44,512 nt of DNA from an uncultured Collinsella sp. Its GTDB lineage: Bacteria > Actinomycetota > Coriobacteriia > Coriobacteriales > Coriobacteriaceae. Below, one piece after another: positions 1-7,520 of the stretch. The stretch lies in NCBI GenBank assembly GCA_900758845.1, contig CAAESW010000007.1, positions 1-44,512 on the forward strand, written 5' to 3'. A model generated the notes under the pieces. That model saw only the letters and a program-made list of their open reading frames with translations. It did no database searches and was not told the origin of the DNA. The stretch's first letter is position 1. Each line of letters opens with the position of its first letter. Both the position numbers and the translations under genes were made by a program.

Positions 1-36
1 CAGGAGGAAGAGCTCGACCTTCTCCCTGCTGTACAT
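1..36 (-). CDS. Start of a putative IS3-family transposase (OrfA-like), truncated by window edge
   Basis: Only the first 12 codons are visible (MYSREKVELFLL). They follow a GGAGG site at 5-nt spacing. The opening resembles the N-terminus of IS3-family OrfA helix-turn-helix proteins, which often begin MYS followed by a charged helix. Twelve residues cannot prove the family. The call leans on the terminal-repeat-like sequence just upstream. Confidence 0.4.
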   Translation of the reverse strand, partial: MYSREKVELFLL

Positions 37-83
37 GCGAACCTCCAGTCCGGACCGCTTCACGGTCCAACTTTCTGTCCGCA
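1..83 (-). mobile_element. End of an IS3-like insertion sequence (partial)
   Basis: Reading the minus strand from about 83, there is a terminal-repeat-like stretch containing AAAGTTGGACC, a form common at the ends of IS3-family (IS150-group) elements. A perfect GGACCG/CGGTCC inverted repeat follows at 51-67, then a GGAGG ribosome binding site and a start codon at 36. The rest of the element lies outside the window. The exact outer boundary is inferred, and no target duplication can be checked with only one end visible. Confidence 0.45.
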
Positions 84-129
84 CCCCCAAACAGTCCGTA
101 TTTCACCGCAACTGATGGGTGGGATGGAG

Positions 130-1347
130 TTAGAGGCCCAGGTAGCTGGTCATGCCTTCGACGACGAGCTTGGCGCCGGCTACGGCGTGAACAACCGTCA
201 GCGGGCCGTTAACCACGTCGCCGGCGGCAAAGACGCCAGGCACGGTGGTCATACCGTTCTCATCGACCGAAAGCAGGCCACGATGGTCGGTCTCTAGGCC
301 GCCCGTTGTAAGCACAAGCTTGTCTTTGGGCACCTGCGAAGCTGCAATCACAACTGTGTCGGCAGACGCATGGTCGAGCTCCTCCTCGTAGCCCACCACG
401 TTGTTGTCCTCGTCAAAGATAGCCGTCTCGAACACCGGACCGTTATCGTCGATGGCGCAGATCGCCTTGCCGCACACAATCTCGGCACCGTCAAGCTCGG
501 TCAGCTCGACCTCGTCGTCGATGGCCGAGATATGGCGCGAGCGTGCATACACAGTGACCTTGCGAGCACCCGAACGCAGCGCCGTGCGGGCCACATCCAT
601 GGCCACATTACCGGCACCGATGACCGCCACGTTCTGCCCGATCGCCACGCTCGAGGGATCGACCAGGTAATCGATACCAAACAGCACGTTGCCGCGCGAC
701 TCGCCGGGAATGCCCAGTTTGCGGGCACGCCAGGTACCGGTACCAACAAAGACTGCATCGTAGCCGTCGCGCAGCAGGTCGTCGATATGCAGCGCGCCAC
801 CGATGGTGGTCGAGGGGCGCACGCGCACGCCAAGCGAGCACATCACATGACGGTACTTTTGCACGAGCGCACGGGGCAGGCGGAACTCGGGGATACCGTA
901 TTCCAGCACACCGCCGATCTCGGGGCGCTGTTCAAATACCGTGACGGCACAGCCTAGCTGGGCCATCTTAATGGCCACGGTAATACCGGCGGGACCGGAA
1001 CCGACCACAGCAACCTGTTTGCCGCACGACGGCGCAGACGTCCACTCCTTACGATCCAAATACGCTGTCGAGATATAGTTCTCGATGCTCGAGAAATGTA
1101 CGGGTGTGCCCTTGCGGCCCTGGATGCACGCGCCCTCGCACTGGCCCGAATGGTTGCAAACCATGGAGCAGACCGCGCTCATGGGATTGTTCTGGAACAG
1201 CAGCTCGCCCGCCTCTTCTAGACGACGCTGTTTGAACAGGTCGATGACCTGCGGAATAGGCGTCTGAACCGGGCAGCCCTTAATCTGACAGAACGCCCTT
1301 TTACAACCTAGGCAACGATTCGCCTCTTCGACAATGTGGATAGCCAC
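130..1347 (-). CDS. GltD-like FAD/NAD(P)-dependent oxidoreductase with N-terminal Fe-S domain
   Basis: This 405-residue protein has the layout of the glutamate synthase small subunit / dihydropyrimidine dehydrogenase N-terminal family. A Cys cluster that would bind 4Fe-4S centres lies at the N-terminus (CLGC at 12-15, then C20 and C25, with more Cys near 60-74). An FAD Rossmann motif GSGPAG is at about 116-121, an NAD(P) motif GAGNVA at about 244-249, and a late FAD motif GDVVNG at about 376-381. I chose the GTG at 1347 because AGGGGAG lies 4-5 nt upstream; the longer TTG start at 1374 falls inside an inverted repeat. No large GOGAT subunit is next to it, so its electron partner is unknown. 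It lies at the distal end of the pectin island but is separated from it by a hairpin, and a role in sugar catabolism is only a guess. Confidence 0.85.
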   Translation of the reverse strand: MAIHIVEEANRCLGCKRAFCQIKGCPVQTPIPQVIDLFKQRRLEEAGELLFQNNPMSAVCSMVCNHSGQCEGACIQGRKGTPVHFSSIENYISTAYLDRKEWTSAPSCGKQVAVVGSGPAGITVAIKMAQLGCAVTVFEQRPEIGGVLEYGIPEFRLPRALVQKYRHVMCSLGVRVRPSTTIGGALHIDDLLRDGYDAVFVGTGTWRARKLGIPGESRGNVLFGIDYLVDPSSVAIGQNVAVIGAGNVAMDVARTALRSGARKVTVYARSRHISAIDDEVELTELDGAEIVCGKAICAIDDNGPVFETAIFDEDNNVVGYEEELDHASADTVVIAASQVPKDKLVLTTGGLETDHRGLLSVDENGMTTVPGVFAAGDVVNGPLTVVHAVAGAKLVVEGMTSYLGL

Positions 1348-1373
1348 GCAACTCCCCTTTTTAATGCAATCCA

Positions 1374-1412
1374 ATGGGGGCGACGATAAAGACCCTTCAC
1401 CGCCGCCCCCAT
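1374..1412 (-). terminator. Inverted repeat between the isomerase gene and the flavoprotein gene
   Basis: A 9-bp perfect stem, ATGGGGGCG with CGCCCCCAT, encloses a 21-nt loop. It lies between the stop of the upstream isomerase (1452) and the GTG start at 1347. There is no clear T-run, so it may be an attenuating hairpin rather than a full terminator. Confidence 0.4.
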
Positions 1413-1451
1413 ACAGGTAATCTCAATCTGCCGACACAGCAAAAGCCAATG

Positions 1452-2357
1452 CTATAACTCGCGATGCGAAGCCCCGCAGCGAGCGGACATGTGCTCGAGT
1501 GTCGCCAGGCAGTCAGCCGCCGTCGCCGGCACACTGTTCTCGACCACGCAGGGAATCCCAGGGCAGGCGGCAGCCGCCCAGGCCACTACGGGCTCAAAGT
1601 CATAGCGGCCCGTCTCGCCCACGCCATGACACACCAGACGTGAACCCGTACCGTCGCACCAACCGGCTTCGTCCTCGTTATCAACAACCTCAAAATCCTT
1701 GGCGTGCAGCACGCGAATCTTGCTGCCGCATAAATAGAGCATGCGCGCGGTGATTTCCTGCGCTTCGTCAACGACGCTGGGGTGCAGCAGCGACACTGGG
1801 TCATAGATCACGCCGAGCGACGGGCTCGAGACGCGCTCCAGCACCTCACGGCAGCGATCTGGCGTGTTGACTGTCTCGTTCCAACCGGGCTCAATTAGAA
1901 CCTGACCGCCCACGGCCTCGGCCCGATCGCAGACGTGTGCGAGTCCGTCCATAAAAGCCTCGAGTGCCCCATCGGTCATGCGGTCGTCAGCAACGCGGTT
2001 CTGCGCATTGGGGCGACCTGTCTCGGTACCCACCGGGCATCCGCCGAGCATCTGGGCAAAGTTCAAGCATGCCTCGTACTCGGCAAAGTTATCCATGAGC
2101 TGTTGGCGATCGGGCGTCGCCAAATTCTTATAGCAGCCGAGCACGGCGACCGAAACGCCCGCCTCGTCGAGCACCGCAAGCAAATGGTCGGCAAGCTCGC
2201 GGGTCAGGCCGCCTCGATCGATCCCCATCGATGCGTAGAGCACCTTGCTCGGCAGCTGAATGCACGAAAAGCCCAGCTCTCCCGCCATGCGGATGCGTTC
2301 CTCGACGGTCCCCTGCGGAAGGTCGTGCAAACGCACACCCGGAGTAATAGCCCCCAC
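1452..2357 (-). CDS. Sugar phosphate isomerase/epimerase (xylose isomerase-like TIM barrel)
   Basis: This protein of about 301 residues resembles the AP-endonuclease-2 / IolE-type TIM-barrel family. It has acidic and His residues typical of the divalent-metal site: VLIEPGWNE in mid-protein, GVIYDPVSL, RVLHAKDF and a late VVENS. The family converts or epimerises sugars and keto-sugars; the substrate cannot be told from sequence. I placed the start at the GTG at 2357, one base after the GH105 stop codon and about 10 nt after AAGGGA. An overlapping GTG at 2366 is an alternative. The near-zero spacing suggests translational coupling with the GH105 gene, so it probably handles a sugar released from pectin. 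Confidence 0.8.
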   Translation of the reverse strand: MGAITPGVRLHDLPQGTVEERIRMAGELGFSCIQLPSKVLYASMGIDRGGLTRELADHLLAVLDEAGVSVAVLGCYKNLATPDRQQLMDNFAEYEACLNFAQMLGGCPVGTETGRPNAQNRVADDRMTDGALEAFMDGLAHVCDRAEAVGGQVLIEPGWNETVNTPDRCREVLERVSSPSLGVIYDPVSLLHPSVVDEAQEITARMLYLCGSKIRVLHAKDFEVVDNEDEAGWCDGTGSRLVCHGVGETGRYDFEPVVAWAAAACPGIPCVVENSVPATAADCLATLEHMSARCGASHREL

Positions 2358-2358
2358 G

Positions 2359-3597
2359 TTATTCACATCCCTTATGAGCGTTGATGCCCGGGGTGTATCC
2401 GCCAAACGGGTCCTCGATAGAGCACACGCCCGAGGGAGCAAGCGGGTCATGCCTGCCGGCCAGCTTGTCGTGATGCATGGTCTCGATATAGGCAAGCACC
2501 AGCGGCGCCACACCCTTTGCATCATTTTTGACCACGGGCTCGCTCATGTAGTAATCAAACGTGCCCTCGCGGTGCGCGGTGTTGCCCAGGCCCGCGACCA
2601 GGCAGATGTTGTCGAGCGCCAGCTGGCCATCATGCTCGGACAGGCAGGTCTCGCAGATGCCGTCGAAGGCGCGACGGCCGTACTGGTAGTAACGCTCGCC
2701 CAGCACGCCCAGACGCACGCCCTTCATGATGGCGTTGGCAAAGATGGCGCTGCCCGACTCCTCCAGGTAGTTGGGGGCGATATTAGGCAGGTTGATGACC
2801 TGGTGCCACATGCCGGTCTTCTCGTCCTGATACGGCAGCATGGCGTCGATCAGATCGTGGAACATCTTGCGGATCTCGTCCTTCTCGGCCGACATCGAAG
2901 GCGGCATAAGCTCCCAGGTGTCGATGAGCGCCATGGCAAACCAGCCCTCGGCGCGCAGCCAGAAGTTAGCCGAAAGGCCGGTGACCGGGTCGCACCAGAA
3001 CTGTTTGCGGCTCGCGTCGTAAGCGTGATAGTACAGACCGTTGAGGGGGTTGCGCATCAGGTCATGCACAACCTGGAACATATGGAAGCTGTCCGAGCAG
3101 GCACGACGGTTGTGGAAACTCAGCTCGTACTGCATGTAGAACGGCTGGGCCATGTACATGCCATCGAGCCAGATCTGGTTGGGATAGACGGCCTTGTGCC
3201 AAAACACGCCTTCTTTGGTGCGCGGCTGGGTTTCGAGCTGACGATAGATGGTGTCCATGGCGGCACGGTACTTGGGCTTGCCCACCAGGTCATAGAGCTT
3301 GTAGAGGGTCTTGCCCGCATTGACGTTATCGAGGTTGTAATCCTGCGGGTTGTAATGCTTGATGGTACCGTCGTCCTGGACAAAGAAATCGATGTAGTCA
3401 TCGGCAAAGGTCAGGTAGCGCTGCTCACCCGTGATCTCGTACAGCTCGATGAGCGCCTTGATCATGCAGCCGTCGATATAGTTCCAGGTGTTCTCCTTGC
3501 CGGCGCGAATCTTTTCGATATTCCAAGCCGGCGCCTGCGGCGTAGAGGTTTCGATCAACTGCTCGATATAACGGTCCAGGATTTGATTGCAACCCAT
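2359..3597 (-). CDS. GH105 unsaturated rhamnogalacturonyl/galacturonyl hydrolase
   Basis: This 412-residue protein fits the YteR/YesR family: an (alpha/alpha)6 barrel that removes the 4,5-unsaturated uronic acid left at the non-reducing end by pectate or rhamnogalacturonan lyases. Supporting stretches are the N-terminal TWNYIDGCM, a central QIWLDGMYMAQPF (the Asp is the likely catalytic acid), FWLRAEGWFAMAL, and ESGSAIFANAI. Length is close to family members of about 370-410. The ATG is preceded by AGAGGGGAC at good spacing. There is no signal peptide, so it acts in the cytoplasm. It is the first gene after a double-operator promoter (3623-3718) and appears co-transcribed with the downstream isomerase. 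Confidence 0.9.
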   Translation of the reverse strand: MGCNQILDRYIEQLIETSTPQAPAWNIEKIRAGKENTWNYIDGCMIKALIELYEITGEQRYLTFADDYIDFFVQDDGTIKHYNPQDYNLDNVNAGKTLYKLYDLVGKPKYRAAMDTIYRQLETQPRTKEGVFWHKAVYPNQIWLDGMYMAQPFYMQYELSFHNRRACSDSFHMFQVVHDLMRNPLNGLYYHAYDASRKQFWCDPVTGLSANFWLRAEGWFAMALIDTWELMPPSMSAEKDEIRKMFHDLIDAMLPYQDEKTGMWHQVINLPNIAPNYLEESGSAIFANAIMKGVRLGVLGERYYQYGRRAFDGICETCLSEHDGQLALDNICLVAGLGNTAHREGTFDYYMSEPVVKNDAKGVAPLVLAYIETMHHDKLAGRHDPLAPSGVCSIEDPFGGYTPGINAHKGCE

Positions 3598-3622
3598 TGC
3601 TGTCCCCTCTGACGTTAATGAT

Positions 3623-3718
3623 AGGTGAACGTTAACTCTAGTGTAACGCGAACGGGGAATATAGGGTGAACGTTAACCCTATATTCCCCGCGAACGGCAG
3701 ACTTTTAACGGCAAACGG
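3623..3718 (-). promoter_or_regulatory. Double-operator promoter of the GH105 operon
   Basis: This drives minus-strand transcription of GH105. A proximal palindrome GGTGAACGTTAAC is centred at 3630.5 and a second at 3671.5. The proposed -35 box TTCACC (complement of 3665-3670) lies inside the second, and a -10-like TACACT (complement of 3640-3645) lies 19 bp on, so the proximal palindrome would cover the start point. Upstream half-sites CGAACGG at 3691 and CAAACGG at 3712 are 21 bp apart. The second of these overlaps the 3' end of the SGNH gene. The same layout recurs at 10869 and 15802. The central CG is typical of LacI-family operators. Confidence 0.7.
3654..3689. repeat. 36-bp near-perfect palindrome embedding the distal operator
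   Basis: The operator centred at 3671.5 is extended into a 36-bp palindrome starting GGGGAATATAGGG and ending in the complementary arm, with a single mismatched pair near the centre. It sits 16 bp downstream of the SGNH gene stop, so it could also act as an intercistronic terminator. The other two operator modules lack this extension. Confidence 0.7.
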
Positions 3719-4373
3719 CGGCTAAGCCCGCGGCGATGCGATGCGCCAGGCGCTCATAGCCAGCCGGGCTGTAATGCAGACCGTCCGGCATATAGAGCTC
3801 GCGGTGCTCCGGCAAAAACGGGCTGATGCCGCTTTGCGCATACAGGTCAATCACCGGAACGGAGTAACGGTCACAGACCTCCAGCATCGCTCGCACGTAG
3901 GCGTCTTGCGTCAGGCCCAAATGGTTCGCCTCATCGCTTGCCGGGATATCCTTCTCGTGCTTACCACTCGTCTTGCATGGCGTCATAAAAACGAGCTTTG
4001 CCTGAGGTGAGCGCGCCGCGATGGTTCGGATCAGATAGTCGACCGCACCATAGAACTCATGCACATCGGTGCTGCCCAACTCGCCAAGCGGCACGTTGCG
4101 GCTAAAGTCGTTAACGCCGCCAAAGACAACATAGACATCGGCCGCATCGTCGATGCCGTCCAGGCGCTCGACAAACGAATCGCTGCGGTCGGCCTTGATG
4201 GCGATACGCGAACCCTTGATGCCAAAGTTCTCGATGACCGCGCCTCCCAGCAACGCGCCCAAATGCGAGGTCCACGAGATGTCGTTGCCTCCCCCACCGC
4301 AGCCGTTGTCGCCCCAGGTCGTTGAGTCGCCAAAGCAGCAAATGGTCGATTCACTCAAGCTCTTCGTTTCCAT
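3705..4373 (-). CDS. SGNH/GDSL hydrolase, likely carbohydrate (pectin) esterase
   Basis: This 222-residue protein carries the SGNH blocks: FGDSTTWGDN near residue 15 (nucleophile Ser), a Gly in block II (ENFGIKGS), GGVNDFSRN (block III Asn) and DGLHYSPAGY near the C-terminus (Asp/His of the triad). Family members include CE12-type rhamnogalacturonan acetylesterases and other deacetylases, and its position between pectin enzymes favours that role. I chose ATG 4373 (METKSL) because GAGGAG lies at good spacing; a longer reading to 4433 would overlap the upstream gene. No signal peptide is visible. The exact ester substrate is inferred from context. Confidence 0.82.
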   Translation of the reverse strand: METKSLSESTICCFGDSTTWGDNGCGGGGNDISWTSHLGALLGGAVIENFGIKGSRIAIKADRSDSFVERLDGIDDAADVYVVFGGVNDFSRNVPLGELGSTDVHEFYGAVDYLIRTIAARSPQAKLVFMTPCKTSGKHEKDIPASDEANHLGLTQDAYVRAMLEVCDRYSVPVIDLYAQSGISPFLPEHRELYMPDGLHYSPAGYERLAHRIAAGLAAVCR

Positions 4374-4420
4374 AATCTTCTCCTCATCCGCCCATCGGCG
4401 GTCATACAGGAACGTACCGT

Positions 4421-6610
4421 TTATTCGCAGCATGCCGAGGGGCTATGCACGGGGGCGCATTCCGCAACGTGCGAATCGAGCCATTCGATATCCTCGGCAA
4501 GATGTGCCACGCCCAGATGGTGTTCACCCGGACACACCTCGTGCCGCAGGCCATCTCTGCGACCCAGCAACTTGTAGGCATCGCGCACGATCTTGAGCTG
4601 CTCGTCAACATTTTTCAGCCCGCGCGCACCGTTCAGATGATCCTCTTCGCAGCTCTGCACCAACAGCGGATGCGGCGCGATGAGCGAGGCAATATCGCCC
4701 ATGTCGAGTAAGCGCCAAAGTCCGGGTGTGTAGTTGCAGCTGCAATTGCCATTGAGATGCAGCAGCGAATCACCGACACCATACAGATAGCCCGAGACAA
4801 ACGCCTTGCGCACACGCGGGTCGAGTGCGGCCAGGTACAACGTCATGTAGCCGCCACCCGAAAAACCAAAGCAACCCAAGTCATCCATGGCAATGTCGCC
4901 GCGCGCCTCCAAGTAATCGATCAAGCGCATGTTGTCCCAGACGTTGAGGCCCACAACCGTAAGACCCAGTGGCTCGGCCATACGTGCTTGATTCAGACAC
5001 GTACCGCGCAGGTAGCTGTTCTCGTCATCGCCCTGGCCCTTCCAGTCACGACGGTATCCCCAACCGCGCGCATCAGGACAGACGGTTACGTAACCCATGC
5101 GTGCCAAACGCAGACCGTAGTCGTAATTGAACTTACGCACGGCATCATCGACAGCCGGCACGCCCGCAACACCGGCTACGCTTGCAGCACCCGCTCCCTG
5201 ATGGCCATGCGGGCAGATATAACAGCGTTTGAGCCCCCGCTCATCAAGCTTAGGACAAGACGGCTCCAACAGGTAAAACGGCATCCACACATCGTGCTCA
5301 ACCTGCAATATCGCATGGGTGCGCACGATGCCGCCGGCAACCCGCACGCGGCTGAGCTCACGAATCTCAATCGGGACGCGGTCCATAAGCGAAAGGCCCA
5401 AAACATCGTACAGACGAGTCCTGGTCGCAATCTTCCATGCCTCAAAATCTGCAGGAGTCTTGCCCGTAAAAGCAGCCGAACGTCCCTCGCGCTTCAGCCG
5501 GGCACGCAGCGCAGGCTCGTCTTCGCAGTACGTCTCGATGTGCACGGTGCGGCCATTGGCAGATAGCCCAGCCGTCTCCACCGCATCACCGTCGCCGCCC
5601 TCGGGATCCCAGCCGTCCGCACCGGCAAGCACCTGTTCGCGGGCGTACCCGGCGGCAGCCATCACATCGAGTTTATTTGCCCACGGCACCCAGTCGGTAG
5701 TATCACCCGCCGGCCCATGCAGGATTGCGCCAGCATACTGCGCGCAGCTGTGCGCCGCCGGCTTATTCCAATCCCACCAGCCTTCGCGCTTGATATGTCG
5801 TCCCAGCCAGCAATCGACCAGCGCAGTTTGCGCCCATTCGCGCCAAGGACGGCCCAGGTAGACCGAATCCGGCGCCACGCCATCCGGAGCTGTAAACGAA
5901 CAACCATGAAACACAAATCCGTACGGCTCGCCTTTAGGCGTGGAGGCTGCCGTTACATACCCGTTGACATCCATATCGCGGTTGAGCGAGCGAATCTCGC
6001 ACCCCTCAAAGTAGGCACGCGCGCCGCCAAAGATAAAGTCGACATCGCCCTCGATCCGGCAACGTCGGAAATATTGGCGCCCCACCCGGCGCGGCGCATA
6101 CTGTTTGGGTCCCATGAACCCGCCCGGTTTGACCTCATGCGGCGGCAGCGGACCCAAAAACAGTGTGTCCTGGTGCCCCTTAATGCAGCAGGCATCGACA
6201 ACCAGACGGTCGCCATCGGCATACAGGGCAATCGCCTGACCGACCTCGCGCCCATCGCCGGCATCATTTACGATCGTTAGGTTCTCGAGCCATACGTCGT
6301 CGGCATCGACCAGGACCGTATACGTGCGGAAGGTGCCGAGCGTGCCGTCGACGCCCGAGCCGTCCTCCGAAGGCATCTTGGCACCCAGGCCGCCCATGAT
6401 ACGCACGCTATCGGCCGTCTCTCCCTCAATCGTCACATGCGGGCGACGAATCTCGACCCGCTCGCGGTACTCACCCGGCTCGACGCGAATCATCACCGGT
6501 TGCTCGGCATCCGGATAGAGCTGATCGGCTGCCGCCAAGGCATCGGAAATCGTTGGATACGCTCCTGCCGCAGCCCTCGAAACGCGCAGCGTATAGATAC
6601 TTTCGCTCAT
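4421..6610 (-). CDS. Pectin methylesterase (CE8) fused to a C-terminal alpha/beta-hydrolase esterase
   Basis: This 729-residue protein has two parts. Residues about 1-320 form a right-handed beta-helix pectinesterase: GHQDTLF (145-151, catalytic-region Gln/Asp), GDVDFIFGGA (188-197, nucleophile Asp191) and YLGRPWREWA (251-260, substrate Arg254). Residues about 360-729 form an alpha/beta-hydrolase: GFSGGG with Ser near 584, Asp near 657 in EEDH, and His near 697. The second half resembles acetyl-xylan-esterase-like hydrolases, so the protein could remove both methyl and acetyl esters from imported oligogalacturonides. CE8 enzymes are normally secreted, but no signal peptide is visible here. 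The ATG overlaps the upstream stop as ATGA, indicating translational coupling. Confidence 0.88.
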   Translation of the reverse strand: MSESIYTLRVSRAAAGAYPTISDALAAADQLYPDAEQPVMIRVEPGEYRERVEIRRPHVTIEGETADSVRIMGGLGAKMPSEDGSGVDGTLGTFRTYTVLVDADDVWLENLTIVNDAGDGREVGQAIALYADGDRLVVDACCIKGHQDTLFLGPLPPHEVKPGGFMGPKQYAPRRVGRQYFRRCRIEGDVDFIFGGARAYFEGCEIRSLNRDMDVNGYVTAASTPKGEPYGFVFHGCSFTAPDGVAPDSVYLGRPWREWAQTALVDCWLGRHIKREGWWDWNKPAAHSCAQYAGAILHGPAGDTTDWVPWANKLDVMAAAGYAREQVLAGADGWDPEGGDGDAVETAGLSANGRTVHIETYCEDEPALRARLKREGRSAAFTGKTPADFEAWKIATRTRLYDVLGLSLMDRVPIEIRELSRVRVAGGIVRTHAILQVEHDVWMPFYLLEPSCPKLDERGLKRCYICPHGHQGAGAASVAGVAGVPAVDDAVRKFNYDYGLRLARMGYVTVCPDARGWGYRRDWKGQGDDENSYLRGTCLNQARMAEPLGLTVVGLNVWDNMRLIDYLEARGDIAMDDLGCFGFSGGGYMTLYLAALDPRVRKAFVSGYLYGVGDSLLHLNGNCSCNYTPGLWRLLDMGDIASLIAPHPLLVQSCEEDHLNGARGLKNVDEQLKIVRDAYKLLGRRDGLRHEVCPGEHHLGVAHLAEDIEWLDSHVAECAPVHSPSACCE

Positions 6611-7416
6611 CGTCCATCACGCTCCCATGCAACGAACTGTTCAGGCCAGCCCTGAACTTGTGGCTGAATATGCTCGGCGCAGCCCTTAAATGCCGTTTGG
6701 GCCGTGGCGAGCGATGCCCCATGCTTTCCATGCGGAAAGACATGTAGGCTAAAGCCAATCCCGTGGTCGGCAAGAGCCTGCGCAAGAAGGAGGCTATTTT
6801 GAACTGGTACCGATGCATCCTCGGCGGTATGCCACAAGAACGTACGGGGGAAGCCATCGCCCACCATATTCTCGATCGACAACTTTTGAGCCAAAGCGCC
6901 GTCGGCACCCGTTAGGTGTTCAAACGAACCACGATGAGCATAGGCCCCCGAGCTTACGACCGGATAGCCCAAGCAAAGTGTGTCAGGCCGAATCGACTCA
7001 GGCGATGCCGCAATCGACTCTGCAAGCCAGGGTTGGTCCCAAAGCGCCCCGAGCAAGCCAACCAGATGCCCACCGGCCGAAAAACCCATGACCGTAATCC
7101 GATCAGGATCGACACAGTACTCTGCCGCATGGCCTCGGACGGTATCGACCGCCCGCGCGAGTTCTTGCAATGCCAGCGGATAGACAGCCGGAGCAACCGA
7201 ATAGTTCAGTACAAACGCTTGGTAGCCCATCGCCAACAAACGGAGCGCTACCGGCTCGCCTTCGCGCGGCGAAACGTGATCGTAGCCGCCTCCTGGCACG
7301 ACCACAACTGCAGGCAGCGGTTTTAAAGCATAAGCATCTTCGGTCGGGGCAAAAACATAAGACGTAATCGTGGCAGACGAGCCATCGACCCCGACAGGAA
7401 TCGTTTTATTGAGCAT
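6607..7416 (-). CDS. Alpha/beta-hydrolase, acetylesterase-like
   Basis: This 269-residue protein of the acetylesterase / dienelactone-hydrolase type has an oxyanion-hole motif VVPGGGYDHVS near 40, the nucleophile elbow GFSAGGH near 125, an Asp in HTAEDASVP and a His in FPHGKHG. The family (BD-FAE, Axe-like) removes acetyl groups from plant polysaccharide fragments. I chose ATG 7416 (MLNKTIPVG) because AAAGGGA lies 4 nt upstream; the reading from 7467 lacks such a site and would enter the hairpin at 7469. Its last bases overlap the start of the pectinesterase fusion. Confidence 0.85.
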   Translation of the reverse strand: MLNKTIPVGVDGSSATITSYVFAPTEDAYALKPLPAVVVVPGGGYDHVSPREGEPVALRLLAMGYQAFVLNYSVAPAVYPLALQELARAVDTVRGHAAEYCVDPDRITVMGFSAGGHLVGLLGALWDQPWLAESIAASPESIRPDTLCLGYPVVSSGAYAHRGSFEHLTGADGALAQKLSIENMVGDGFPRTFLWHTAEDASVPVQNSLLLAQALADHGIGFSLHVFPHGKHGASLATAQTAFKGCAEHIQPQVQGWPEQFVAWERDGR

Positions 7417-7468
7417 GTATTCCCTTTCACCATGATGCGTAGCGCAGCGCACACGGCCGTATCGCACA

Positions 7469-7505
7469 AGGGCTGCATTGCCGATTTATCCGACAATGCA
7501 GCCCT
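7469..7505 (-). terminator. Hairpin between the GH28 and acetylesterase genes
   Basis: A perfect 12-bp stem (AGGGCTGCATTG and complement) with a 13-nt loop lies 15 nt after the GH28 stop. The T-run on the minus strand is weak (TTGT), so partial read-through into the esterase genes is likely; no operator or clear promoter lies between. Confidence 0.6.
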
Positions 7506-7520
7506 GGTCATCACCCCGAG

